Positions 27,182-35,542 of a stretch of 62,773 nt of DNA are shown here, piece after piece (the first letter of the stretch is position 1; every line of letters starts with the position of its first letter). The notes beneath the pieces are model-generated. The model saw only the letters and a program-made list of their open reading frames with translations. It searched no databases and was not told the DNA's origin. The position numbers and the translations under genes are program-made. Where the stretch lies: the NCBI GenBank assembly GCA_017649945.1, contig JAGCFU010000037.1, forward strand, positions 1-62,773, in the 5' to 3' direction. The DNA comes from Bacteroidales bacterium (GTDB taxonomy: Bacteria > Bacteroidota > Bacteroidia > Bacteroidales > F082).

Positions 27182-28414
27182 TTAAGGAATAAACAAACAG
27201 GAATCGCCGTAACTCAAAAACCTGAACTCGTGTTCCAGCGCGAATTTATACGCCTCTTTCCATTTTTCACCGATTAAGGCCGAAACCAGTAATAAAAGTG
27301 TGCTCTTCGGCTGGTGAAAGTTGGTGATGAGCGCCTTAGTAATCATGATAGGGCAGGAGGGGGCAATCATCAGGGCTGTGGTGGCATGCAAAGCGTCGAG
27401 ATGATGCATCTCCAGATATTTTAAGATTGCAGCAAGACTTTCCTTAGCGTAAGGCAACGTCGCTCTGTCTTGATACGGAAACCATTGGTTGACATGAAGG
27501 TTACGTTCGTCGAAACCTTGTTCGAGCAACATCACTCCGAGCCAGTACACCGACTCGATAGTGCGCATGCTGGTGGTGCCGACAGGTATGATGGTCCTGC
27601 CTATGTTATCATGCAGATGCTCGATACATTGTTTTTTGACGATTATTGACTCTGAATGCATCTCGTGCTCACCTATGGTGTCCGTTGCAACAGGACGGAA
27701 CGTGCCGGCGCCGACGTGCAATGTCACCTCTTCTATTGTGTGACCTTGTTCTTTCAGTTTGGCTATCAGAGGCTTGGTGAGATGCAACGACGCAGTCGGC
27801 GCCGCTACTGACCCCTCGTATTTCGCGAAAACAGTTTGGTAACGGTCTCTATCGCTCGGCTCCGCCTCGCGATGCAGATACGGAGGCAACGGTATCTCTC
27901 CGGCAGTCTCGAGAACATCCGCGAAACTGATTTCGGCAGGCTCCCATGAGAAACGAATCACAGAATATGCATCGGTTTTCTCAACGCGTTCGGCTTTCAA
28001 AACCACGTCTTTGCCTTTGATATTCAATGGCATGGTGAGTAATCCGTCCTTCCAACGGCGTGAGTTGCCGACCAAGCAATGCCATTCCACAGGGGAGCAT
28101 GCCGAGAACGCCAACTGATAGTCGCCGTTGCCTGTTATAGGTTCCAGACAGAACACCTCGATGGCGGCACCGGAATCCTTCACAAACTGCAAACGCGCGC
28201 GAACGACCTTGGTCTCGTTGAAAACCAACACGGATTTTTCCGGCAGGTAATCGCCTATGTTACGAAATTGATTCTCAGAAATATTATTATTTTTCAAAAT
28301 CAATAGTTTCGACGCGTCTCTCTCTGCAAGCGGATATTTGGCAATCCTCTCATCCGGCAACGGATAGTCGTATTCCGTGATGTTTATATTTTGAACGTTG
28401 GAAATCAATTTCAA
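27182..28414 (-). CDS. queA: tRNA preQ1(34) S-adenosylmethionine ribosyltransferase-isomerase
   Basis: A 410-residue cytoplasmic enzyme that transfers and isomerises ribose from SAM to 7-aminomethyl-7-deazaguanine in tRNA, giving epoxyqueuosine. Family blocks: YPLPDERIAKYPLAERDASK near the start, GSVAAPTASLHLT and HVGAGTFRPV in the middle, and FHQPKSTLLLLVSALIG near the end. It is about 50 residues longer than the E. coli enzyme; the extra length lies in the middle of the protein and is known in Bacteroidota. Its ATG region overlaps the upstream S4-protein stop by 4 bases, so the two are coupled. Confidence 0.93.
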   Translation of the reverse strand: MKLISNVQNINITEYDYPLPDERIAKYPLAERDASKLLILKNNNISENQFRNIGDYLPEKSVLVFNETKVVRARLQFVKDSGAAIEVFCLEPITGNGDYQLAFSACSPVEWHCLVGNSRRWKDGLLTMPLNIKGKDVVLKAERVEKTDAYSVIRFSWEPAEISFADVLETAGEIPLPPYLHREAEPSDRDRYQTVFAKYEGSVAAPTASLHLTKPLIAKLKEQGHTIEEVTLHVGAGTFRPVATDTIGEHEMHSESIIVKKQCIEHLHDNIGRTIIPVGTTSMRTIESVYWLGVMLLEQGFDERNLHVNQWFPYQDRATLPYAKESLAAILKYLEMHHLDALHATTALMIAPSCPIMITKALITNFHQPKSTLLLLVSALIGEKWKEAYKFALEHEFRFLSYGDSCLFIP

Positions 28415-28794
28415 TCTTCTCCTTTCAGTTTATCCAAGATTCTTCTGTCTTTCTTAGTAGGTCTTCCTGCGCCTCTGTCTCTGTATTCGGCTTTGTAGGC
28501 GTGCATGAACTCAATGCGTTCGTACTCCTCAGTAGGCGTGCGGTCGATATATATGTTCACCACATCTTTCGGCGACACTCTGCTCTTCGGGATGCTCAAG
28601 ACTTCCACAACTTTGTGCAGTTGCCCGAGCTGCACGGCAATGACCTCGCCTACTTTCACGTCATGCGAGGGCTTCATCGAGACCTCATTGACCTTCACCT
28701 TGCCGCCTTTGCAAGCATCAGCAGCCAAAGTCCGCGTCTTAAACAATCTCGCGCACCAAAGCCATTTATCGATTCTTAATTCTTCGTTATCCAT
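28411..28794 (-). CDS. S4-domain RNA-binding protein (Hsp15-like)
   Basis: A 127-residue basic protein. The S4 domain fills residues about 5-65 (RIDKWLWCARLFKTRTLA, GGKVKVNEVSMKPSHDVKVG), and the tail is Arg/Lys-rich (RGAGRPTKKDRR). Hsp15 (HslR) relatives bind stalled 50S subunits carrying peptidyl-tRNA. A 7-base tandem repeat array stops just 4 bases before its ATG, where a ribosome binding site would be. Coupled to queA downstream. Confidence 0.88.
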   Translation of the reverse strand: MDNEELRIDKWLWCARLFKTRTLAADACKGGKVKVNEVSMKPSHDVKVGEVIAVQLGQLHKVVEVLSIPKSRVSPKDVVNIYIDRTPTEEYERIEFMHAYKAEYRDRGAGRPTKKDRRILDKLKGED

Positions 28795-28798
28795 GTTT

Positions 28799-28873
28799 TA
28801 GCCATTAGGTATTAGCTATTAGCCATTAGCTATTAGTCGTTAGTAATAAAACTAATGGCTATCGGCTAATGGC
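28799..28873. repeat. 7-base tandem array (GCYATTA) with inverted copies
   Basis: Six to seven units of GCCATTA/GCTATTA from 28801, then after AATAAAAC three inverted units (TAATGGC, TATCGGC, TAATGGC) at 28853-28873, able to fold back on the first part. It fills the whole gap between der and the S4 gene. Confidence 0.85.
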
Positions 28874-28874
28874 T

Positions 28875-30182
28875 TTATTTCTCTCTAAAGAACAATTGAA
28901 TTGGCACCCCGTGGAAGTCCCAGATGCTCCTGATTTTGTTCTCCAAAAACCTCACATAGTTGTCCTTCACATCCTTTGGCAAATTGCAGAAGAAGATGAA
29001 CTGTGGAGTAGGGCTCTTCAACTGTGTGATGTATTTTATCTTGAGATAACGTCCGCGTGAAGCAATCTGAGGCGGCTGACTGTTGATGATTTCGAGCATA
29101 GTGTCGTTCAACTCGCGCACTGAAACTTTGCGTTCACGGTTTTCGTAGACTTTATGTGCCGTTTCAAGAACTTTGAAGGTTCTCTGACGGTTGATCGCTG
29201 ATGTGAAAATAATCGGGTAATCAACAAAAGGTGCGGTTCTCTCGCGAATAACATTCTCAAACGCAAGGTGTGTGTTGCTGTCTTTCTCCACCAAATCCCA
29301 TTTGTTCACGACCAAAACGAGACCTTTTTTGTTTCTCTCGATGAGTCGTAAAATGTTCATATCCTGAGCGTCAAAACCTTGTGTCGCGTCGATAATCAGA
29401 ATGGCAACGTCGCATTCCTCGATGGCTCTGATGGAGCGCATCACCGAGTAGAACTCTATGTTTTCGTATACCTTGCTTTTCTTTCTCAAACCTGCTGTGT
29501 CAACGAGCATGAAATCCATGCCGAAAGCGTTGAAATGCGTGTTGTTGCTGTCTCTCGTGGTGCCGGCGATGTCTGTCACGATGTTCCTCTCCTGACCCAA
29601 GAAAGCGTTAATCATCGACGATTTTCCAACGTTCGGACGGCCTACAACGGCGAATTTCGGTAAATCCGAATAGTCTTCTGTGGTGTCGTTTGGCAGATAT
29701 TTCACCACCTCGTCGAGCAGCTCGCCTGTGCCTGTGCCTGTCATGGCTGAGAACGGATAGATTTCGCCTAATCCGAGGGCATAAAACTCCGCTGCCTCGC
29801 CGAACTTACTTGGGATGTCGGTCTTGTTCACGCCAAGAAGCACTTTTTTCTTGCATTTGCGCAGAATCAGCGCCACGTCTTCGTCCAAGACATGCACTCC
29901 TGCCTGTCCGTCGACAACAAAAATTATGACATCGGCTTCGTCGATTGCAAGGTCGACTTGTTTCCTAATCTCTTCTTCAAAGATGTCATCTGATCCGACC
30001 ACATAACCGCCTGTGTCGATGACGGTGAACGACTTGCCGTTCCAGTCGCTGTGTCCGTAATGACGGTCGCGTGTCACGCCGCTGCTTTCCTCCACGATGG
30101 CTTGTCTTGACTGCACCAAACGGTTAAATAACGTCGACTTTCCGACGTTCGGTCTTCCAACTATTGCAACTATATTACTCAT
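28875..30182 (-). CDS. der: Ribosome biogenesis GTPase Der (EngA)
   Basis: A 435-residue protein with two tandem GTPase domains: GRPNVGKST at about residue 9 and GRPNVGKSS at about 182, each with its DTGG/DTAG switch and NKTD/NKWD specificity motif, followed by a C-terminal KH-like domain (KYITQLKSPTPQFIFFCN). Der is needed for 50S assembly. The start codon is preceded on the coding strand by a nine-copy GATAAG-type array, and upstream lies era, another ribosome GTPase; the two are probably cotranscribed through the array. Confidence 0.96.
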   Translation of the reverse strand: MSNIVAIVGRPNVGKSTLFNRLVQSRQAIVEESSGVTRDRHYGHSDWNGKSFTVIDTGGYVVGSDDIFEEEIRKQVDLAIDEADVIIFVVDGQAGVHVLDEDVALILRKCKKKVLLGVNKTDIPSKFGEAAEFYALGLGEIYPFSAMTGTGTGELLDEVVKYLPNDTTEDYSDLPKFAVVGRPNVGKSSMINAFLGQERNIVTDIAGTTRDSNNTHFNAFGMDFMLVDTAGLRKKSKVYENIEFYSVMRSIRAIEECDVAILIIDATQGFDAQDMNILRLIERNKKGLVLVVNKWDLVEKDSNTHLAFENVIRERTAPFVDYPIIFTSAINRQRTFKVLETAHKVYENRERKVSVRELNDTMLEIINSQPPQIASRGRYLKIKYITQLKSPTPQFIFFCNLPKDVKDNYVRFLENKIRSIWDFHGVPIQLFFREK

Positions 30183-30185
30183 AAT

Positions 30186-30270
30186 CTTATCCTTTCTTAT
30201 CTTTTCTTATCCTTTCTTATCTTTTCTTATCCATTCTTATCCATTCTTATCCATTCTTATCCTTCTTATC
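30186..30270. repeat. Nine-copy CTTATC tandem array between era and der
   Basis: Units of 10 bases (CTTATC plus CTTT, TTTT or CATT) start at 30186 and every ten bases to 30256, with a last copy at 30265. On the coding strand this reads AAGGATAAGA-like units and ends 3 bases before the der ATG. It is the longest array of this family in the window. Confidence 0.9.
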
Positions 30271-30278
30271 CTTTTAAA

Positions 30279-31160
30279 TCATGCTTCATACCCGAAATGC
30301 TTCAACTCCTCCTCGTTATCTCTCCAGTCTTTGTCGACTTTCACTCTCAAATCCAGAAAAATCTTCTTTCCGGTGAATTCCTCAATGTCGGCGCGCGACT
30401 GTATTCCCACCTTCTTGATGGCGGCACCGCCCTTACCTATTAATATAGCCTTCTGCGACTCGCGTGATGCGAAAATCGTCGCCTTGATGTTGATGAGCTT
30501 CGCGCTCTCTTCGTATGCGTCTACCACAACCTCAACGCTGTAAGGGATTTCCTGCTGATAATTCAACAAAATTTTCTCTCTGATGATTTCCGTCACGAAA
30601 AATCGCATCGAACGGTCGGTGAGCTCGTCTTTCGGGAAGTAAGGCGGACAAACAGGCAGTTTCTCGATGATGCTCTCGAACACGAATTTGATGTTTGCCT
30701 GGTGCATTGCCGAGATAGGGAACACTGTGGCTGCTGGCAGCGCGTTTTTCCAAAATTCCACGGCTTTTTCCACGTCTTCTTGGTTCGAGAGGTCGATTTT
30801 ATTCAGCAAAACGAAAACCGGAACCTCCATTTTCTTGATGCGTTCCACTGTCTCCTCGTCGATTTTCTTGTCGGTGATGTCGACCACATACAGTATCAAG
30901 TCGGCGTCGATAAACGCCACATTGATATACTGATTCATGATTTCGTGCATCTTGTAGGCCGGATTTTTGATGATTCCAGGGGTGTCGGAGAACACTATTT
31001 GGAAGTCATCGCCGTTCACTATGCCCAAAATGCGGTGTCGGGTGGTCTGCGCCTTCGACGTGATGATGCTGATTCTCTCGCCCACCAAATCGTTCATAAG
31101 CGTTGATTTTCCGACGTTTGGCTTGCCAATTATATTGACGTAACCTGCTTTATGATCCAT
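30279..31160 (-). CDS. era: GTPase Era
   Basis: About 293 residues. GTPase domain with GKPNVGKSTLMN near the N-terminus, DTPGI switch and NKID motif, then the KH RNA-binding domain (ILIGKGGAAIKKVGIQSRAD). Era binds 16S rRNA during 30S maturation. I chose ATG 31160 (MDHKAGYVNIIG) since homologues start there; the longer frame to 31196 would run into the promoter of the divergent tRNA gene. Followed by der. Confidence 0.95.
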   Translation of the reverse strand: MDHKAGYVNIIGKPNVGKSTLMNDLVGERISIITSKAQTTRHRILGIVNGDDFQIVFSDTPGIIKNPAYKMHEIMNQYINVAFIDADLILYVVDITDKKIDEETVERIKKMEVPVFVLLNKIDLSNQEDVEKAVEFWKNALPAATVFPISAMHQANIKFVFESIIEKLPVCPPYFPKDELTDRSMRFFVTEIIREKILLNYQQEIPYSVEVVVDAYEESAKLINIKATIFASRESQKAILIGKGGAAIKKVGIQSRADIEEFTGKKIFLDLRVKVDKDWRDNEEELKHFGYEA

Positions 31161-31196
31161 ATTTTTTAAATATTTCAAAAATTTTTCAAAAAACAC

Positions 31197-31227
31197 TTGA
31201 CACGAGAGCGAAAATGTTGTAATTTTG
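31197..31227 (+). promoter_or_regulatory. Promoter of the initiator tRNA gene
   Basis: TTG at 31197-31199 and TAATTTTG at 31220-31227 are 20 bases apart; the mature tRNA starts 17 bases downstream of the -7 box. Confidence 0.7.
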
Positions 31228-31243
31228 CACTCTCAAATCACGA

Positions 31244-31317
<74 letters not shown>

Positions 31318-31319
31318 CT

Positions 31320-31348
31320 AAAGGAGGTCAAAAGACCTCCTTTTTTAT
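31320..31348 (+). terminator. Intrinsic terminator of the tRNA-fMet gene
   Basis: AAGGAGGTC (31321-31329), loop AAAA, GACCTCCTT (31334-31342), continuing into a T-run. It overlaps the stop codon region of the convergent Omp28 gene, and the A-run on the other side may let it work both ways. Confidence 0.88.
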
Positions 31349-32205
31349 TTTATCTTCGCTTCAGCCGCCATCAAAACCTGTCGGGTGTTGTGGTCGGTAA
31401 TGAAAGCCACGATGTAGAACTGGTCGGCGTTGTATTTCTCGTCGACGTTGAACTTCATGTTTGTGGCGAAATATCTTCCAGACTCAATAGTGCTCCCGCT
31501 GTTGATATCAAGCACTCTTCCCCATGTGAGGCCGTCAACAGTGCCTCTGAACACATGACGGTGCATGTAATTCGTATTTACACCCGTTGTTGTTTGCTGC
31601 GGACCTACGATACTGTCTTCCATCATGCAAAGCGTGAGACGTACATCGTCGCTCTCCACTGTTGTGAGGAATTTTGAATACACGCTGAGACTCACTTCTC
31701 TCTCTGATTCGTTATAAGCTGTCTTTACTATAAGTCTCACAGGAGCGTCGCTGCCGATTACGTTGTTGACGGCAGCTGTCCATTCAGGATTGCCGATGGC
31801 TTCTTTACGGTTTACGGTGCCTGAAGGATATGAATCGATGTTAAAATAGTTGTTCCAATCATTTCCTTCTTCTGTTCTGAAATCAGTGACATCATTGTAA
31901 GGTATCTGGTATGCTGTGTTAGGATGCACGCCTAAAACGATGAGATGTCCCTCATTCTGCTCCTGCAACTGTGAAGCTATCTCGGCGGCTTCCGGACAGT
32001 TTACGCATCTGACGCCAGTGTAATCTTCAAGCAGAACAACGATTTTACCATCGAAATTCAAGGTGTCTTCAGCAGTCAACTGTACTAAATTAGTGTCGAC
32101 CACTATGACTGGCGGCTCGATTTTATATGGCTCTTTTAATTTATCGCACGATGTCATTGCGAAAACTAACGCCAAACTTGCTAATATTACTGATATTTTC
32201 TTCAT
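31345..32205 (-). CDS. Omp28-related lipoprotein with thioredoxin-like CxxC
   Basis: A 286-residue lipoprotein (lipobox MTSC, Cys20). The core EDYTGVRCVNCPEA places a CxxC pair at Cys67 and Cys70 in a thioredoxin-like setting; the following GVHPNTAYQIPY and SYPSGTVNR are typical of Omp28 relatives. Surface or periplasmic location is expected. It is the last gene of a run manA-tlpA-DUF6029-omp28, so it probably works with the TlpA protein in thiol chemistry in the envelope. The start codon follows directly on a TTAGAAG-type heptamer array. Confidence 0.85.
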   Translation of the reverse strand: MKKISVILASLALVFAMTSCDKLKEPYKIEPPVIVVDTNLVQLTAEDTLNFDGKIVVLLEDYTGVRCVNCPEAAEIASQLQEQNEGHLIVLGVHPNTAYQIPYNDVTDFRTEEGNDWNNYFNIDSYPSGTVNRKEAIGNPEWTAAVNNVIGSDAPVRLIVKTAYNESEREVSLSVYSKFLTTVESDDVRLTLCMMEDSIVGPQQTTTGVNTNYMHRHVFRGTVDGLTWGRVLDINSGSTIESGRYFATNMKFNVDEKYNADQFYIVAFITDHNTRQVLMAAEAKIK

Positions 32206-32240
32206 ATAACTTCTAACTTCTAATTACTAACTTCTAACTA
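32206..32240. repeat. 7-base tandem array (TTCTAAC) between DUF6029 gene and omp28
   Basis: Units TTCTAAC, TTCTAAT, TACTAAC, TTCTAAC at 32211-32238. On the coding strand the array (GTTAGAA) runs from the DUF6029 stop codon, which it supplies, to 5 bases before the omp28 ATG. Confidence 0.8.
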
Positions 32241-33974
32241 AAATGATGTTGTTATTGTTATTGAAACTCCACTTGATGCAGGCACTTCACGGCATACGCC
32301 GCCGACGCATACTAAGCCTTGGCTCTGCCGTCCGCCGCTGAGTGCAATACGTGTCTGGTCTTTGATAAAACCGATTGAGCCTGTGACATAATGGTCGCGG
32401 TTGTCGGAGATAGGGTTGCCGTAGTTGTATTTGTCTGCTATCGAGAAGAACAGCTTAGGAGCAATGGTGTATTCTACAAGAAATGCCGCCCAGTTGCCGC
32501 GTTTTACATAAAAATCGGGGTGCATAGGGTCAATGTCATAATTTTCGCCGATATTGTCCCACATATGCTGCAACTCCACGCGCACACTGTGTTTTCTGTT
32601 GATTTTATAAATCACCTCGCCGAAAGCGAAATTGGCTTCCACGTCTTCGGCTCCCTCATGACCTTCGATTTTGTCCAAGTCATAATGCAGGTTTATGTAC
32701 ATCAATGTGAGATTCCACTTGGCGTTGATTTTCTTCTCGATTTCAAAATTGATATCACGGTAGAACACACGGTCGCCGATTTCAAAAAACGGTGAGTCGT
32801 AGCCTTCTGTACCTGGCTCGTAAACAGGCACTTCAACTCCGTCGACCTTAATAGGGTTTCTCTTGATATCGTTGACCTGGCTGAAGTTGAAAGCGAGCTT
32901 GGTACCATATTTGCCGCCGAGGAGAGTCTTCTTCGGGATGGTGTAGTTCACTTGGAACTGCATTCCCATCTCGCCGAGAGGCTGTGTCGAATAAGAGAAC
33001 ATCGACGGCAGGCTGTGACTGTGAGTGTAGTTGATAGGTGGGATGAAACCGATGTCAAGATCGTTTCTCAATGCAGTGTTCATCGACTTGAAACTCATAT
33101 TGTCGACGCGCTTCACCTGCAACACCATGCCGAGTCCCTTCTGTGAATATGACAGTGATGCCAACAATTCCTGACCTTCGCGGTAAATCCAGTTGTTGAA
33201 TGCCGACGGGTCGTTGATTTTACGTGCATATTCCGCCGACAGACCGATTTTACCGTATCCGAGGTTGATTCGTCCGGCGTAAGCGCCGACATTTTGTGGC
33301 AGGATATATTTGATGTCACCGTCGACGTGTTCTTTCTCACTCTCGTATTTGCTCACGAAACTCGCACCGAGAGTGGCTTTGAATTTGGCTCCGTTGAGTG
33401 CGTTGATGCTGCGGTTCAAGTCCCATTCGCCGTCGATACCGCGCACAAGACCTCTTTCTTCATCGTATGAGACCCAGTAATATCTCTGCTTTCCGTAAAG
33501 ACCTTTGAATGTCACGCCGTCGCATGGGCGGAAAATGGCTCTGACACCTCTCAAAGAGTTGTCGTAACCTAATGTCCATTCTTCGTATGTTCTGAAAATC
33601 AGACCGTTACCGAACTGGTCATAAATGTCACCTACGGTGATGCCGATGGTTCCGTTATCGTAAGTCGCGAAATAGTTGGCTATGCCATTGCCTTTCACTC
33701 GTGCGTCGAAGCCCGACATCGGAGTGGTCTGGTATGCCTCGTAACGTATGCCTGCGGTGAAGTTTCCAAGTTGATACTGCAGCTTGCCGAATCCGTAGGC
33801 GCCGAATAGCTGTCCGTCGAGGCTTTCCTCGGTGATGTCTATGCCTTTATCCTCCCAATAGTAGTTTCCGTCAACCTGGAAGCTGCCGCTGACTTTTCCG
33901 CCAGAGAGGATGTCCTGGGCGTATGCTGCTGTTGCACAAAGCATTACAGCTGCGATTAATAATATTTTTTTCAT
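32238..33974 (-). CDS. DUF6029-family outer-membrane protein
   Basis: A 578-residue protein with signal peptide (MKKILLIAAVMLCATAAYAQ) and a long series of amphipathic beta strands ending in VSITITTSF with terminal Phe, as in outer-membrane barrels. It resembles the DUF6029 family of Bacteroidota, whose function is unknown. Near the C-terminus VCVGGVCREV contains a closely spaced Cys pair that is unusual for a barrel and could be a redox partner for the neighbouring CxxC proteins. It starts 6 bases after the tlpA stop. Confidence 0.75.
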   Translation of the reverse strand: MKKILLIAAVMLCATAAYAQDILSGGKVSGSFQVDGNYYWEDKGIDITEESLDGQLFGAYGFGKLQYQLGNFTAGIRYEAYQTTPMSGFDARVKGNGIANYFATYDNGTIGITVGDIYDQFGNGLIFRTYEEWTLGYDNSLRGVRAIFRPCDGVTFKGLYGKQRYYWVSYDEERGLVRGIDGEWDLNRSINALNGAKFKATLGASFVSKYESEKEHVDGDIKYILPQNVGAYAGRINLGYGKIGLSAEYARKINDPSAFNNWIYREGQELLASLSYSQKGLGMVLQVKRVDNMSFKSMNTALRNDLDIGFIPPINYTHSHSLPSMFSYSTQPLGEMGMQFQVNYTIPKKTLLGGKYGTKLAFNFSQVNDIKRNPIKVDGVEVPVYEPGTEGYDSPFFEIGDRVFYRDINFEIEKKINAKWNLTLMYINLHYDLDKIEGHEGAEDVEANFAFGEVIYKINRKHSVRVELQHMWDNIGENYDIDPMHPDFYVKRGNWAAFLVEYTIAPKLFFSIADKYNYGNPISDNRDHYVTGSIGFIKDQTRIALSGGRQSQGLVCVGGVCREVPASSGVSITITTSF

Positions 33975-33980
33975 ATTTTT

Positions 33981-34475
33981 TTATTTGGAGATTTTTAAGA
34001 TTTCCTGATACAAATCTTCCTCGCCGCCGTCTAAATATCCGGTGTGCTGCCAAACGATTTTGCCGTCGCCGTCAAAAAGGAAGGTGTGTGGCGGGTTGCT
34101 GACGTTCATGGCGCGTTTCAACTCGCTGTTCACGTCGAGTAAAATCTCGAAAGGCCAGCCCTTGCCATCAACGAAAGGTTTGATTTTCGCTGTTGCACGT
34201 GCGTCGTCTATTGAAACTGAGAAAATCTTGATGCCGGTTTCCTCAACCCAGTCGTCGTAAACGTCGCTCAAAGCGTTGTGCTCCTTGATACACGGACCGC
34301 ACCAGGTGGCCCAGAATGTCATCACAAACGGCTTGCCGTCGTTGTTGATTTCGGCGATGTTGACTGATTCACCGTCAAGGTTTTTCAATGTGATGTTCGG
34401 CAGATCCGACTTGCTCTGTGCAGCCAAGCCGAAAACCATGAAACCGAAAAGTAAGGTTGCCAATAATTTTTTCAT
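33981..34475 (-). CDS. TlpA-family thiol-disulfide oxidoreductase
   Basis: A 164-residue secreted thioredoxin-fold protein: signal peptide (1-20), active site FWATWCGPC with Cys59 and Cys62, and the cis-Pro region VSNPPHTFLFD. TlpA/ResA relatives reduce disulfides in the periplasm. It lies 17 bases after manA and 6 bases before the DUF6029 gene, so it is most likely the redox engine for the DUF6029 and Omp28 proteins encoded next. Confidence 0.92.
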   Translation of the reverse strand: MKKLLATLLFGFMVFGLAAQSKSDLPNITLKNLDGESVNIAEINNDGKPFVMTFWATWCGPCIKEHNALSDVYDDWVEETGIKIFSVSIDDARATAKIKPFVDGKGWPFEILLDVNSELKRAMNVSNPPHTFLFDGDGKIVWQHTGYLDGGEEDLYQEILKISK

Positions 34476-34492
34476 GATATAAATTTTAAAGG

Positions 34493-35476
34493 TTAAACAA
34501 TATAAGTTTCTAATATTTTACAATGTCCTAAGGCCTTTATTTCCACTTTTTTGATGATGTTTGGAATCAAAATGCACTCGCCTGTGTTGACGATTTCCTC
34601 GCCGTCTTCGTATTTCAAAGTGAAGCCGCCTTCAACACATGTCAAGATTACGAAAGAATCAAGTTCTGAATAATCTTTTGCCAAAATCGCATCCAAATTG
34701 ATGTAATTTGTAGTGAAATAAGGACATTCCACCATCTTTACCGTGGCGTCTTTCTTATCTCTTTGATATTCGGTGCGATAATTGTCCTCGTGCTTGTAAT
34801 TCAAGGTGAACAGCGACTGTGGGATATGCAGTTCGCGGTACATTCCGTGCTGGTCGAGGCGATCCCAGTCGTAAACACGGTAGGTGGTGTCGCTCGTCTG
34901 CTGAATCTCCGCCACCATGCAGCCCGGACCTAAAGCATGAATCCTTCTTGCCGGGATGAAAAACACATCGCCGTCGTTAACTTTCTCATAGTTAAGGACT
35001 TCTGAAATCTTTTTCTCGTAAATCAGCTTCTCAACTTCAGCTTTCGTAACCTCGCGGTTGAAACCTGAAACGAGTTCAGCGTCTTTGTCGGCATGCATCA
35101 CATACCACATCTCAGTTTTGCCGTTTTCAAGCCCGATTTTCTGAGCAATTTCATCGTCGGGATGTACCTGCACCGAGAGCCATGTCAAAGGATCGATAAT
35201 CTTTATCAGAAGAGGGAAAGTTTCGCCGTATTTGTCGAAAACATCGTCGCCGACGAGGTCGCCCATGAAGGTTTCAACGAGGTCGTTGAGTTCGTCGCCC
35301 TCAAAATTGCCGTTGCAGACCACGCTGTTCTGGCCTTCAACACCCGAAAGCAGCCACATCTCGCCACAGTTCATCAGCTTGCCGAAGTCCTTGTGCAGCA
35401 ATGTCTTAACGTTTTGTCCACCCCAAATCTTCTCCAAATAGATGGGCTGAAACTTCAATGGATATAATACACTCAT
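34493..35476 (-). CDS. manA: Mannose-6-phosphate isomerase, class I
   Basis: A 327-residue cupin-type zinc enzyme that interconverts mannose 6-phosphate and fructose 6-phosphate. Metal ligands are in LSVQVHPDD and NGKTEMWYV, with a third in IHALGPG, followed by the conserved QTSDTTYRVYDW. It feeds GDP-mannose synthesis or mannose use. It has a TATCTTTG promoter 21 bases upstream and heads the run to tlpA, DUF6029 and omp28; the link of the sugar enzyme to these is probably only transcriptional. Confidence 0.93.
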   Translation of the reverse strand: MSVLYPLKFQPIYLEKIWGGQNVKTLLHKDFGKLMNCGEMWLLSGVEGQNSVVCNGNFEGDELNDLVETFMGDLVGDDVFDKYGETFPLLIKIIDPLTWLSVQVHPDDEIAQKIGLENGKTEMWYVMHADKDAELVSGFNREVTKAEVEKLIYEKKISEVLNYEKVNDGDVFFIPARRIHALGPGCMVAEIQQTSDTTYRVYDWDRLDQHGMYRELHIPQSLFTLNYKHEDNYRTEYQRDKKDATVKMVECPYFTTNYINLDAILAKDYSELDSFVILTCVEGGFTLKYEDGEEIVNTGECILIPNIIKKVEIKALGHCKILETYIV

Positions 35477-35497
35477 TTTTATCTAAATCAAACGTGC

Positions 35498-35505
35498 AAA
35501 GATAT
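35498..35505 (-). promoter_or_regulatory. Promoter box of manA
   Basis: TATCTTTG on the minus strand, 21 bases before the ATG at 35476. It faces away from the box at 35518; the two are 12 bases apart. Confidence 0.55.
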
Positions 35506-35517
35506 GAAAAAAAACTT

Positions 35518-35525
35518 AATTTTGC
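35518..35525 (+). promoter_or_regulatory. Promoter box of the M20 hydrolase gene
   Basis: TAATTTTG, 17 bases before the ATG at 35543. Confidence 0.55.
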
Positions 35526-35542
35526 GGAATAAATTTTGAAAT

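Noticed and set aside
30186-30270. Regular 10-base repeat spacing suggested a CRISPR-like array
   Set aside because: Repeat and spacer are far too short, spacers are nearly identical pyrimidine runs, and no cas genes are in the window.
31321-31329. AAGGAGGTC as a strong ribosome binding site
   Set aside because: It is the left arm of the tRNA terminator hairpin and no start codon follows on that strand.
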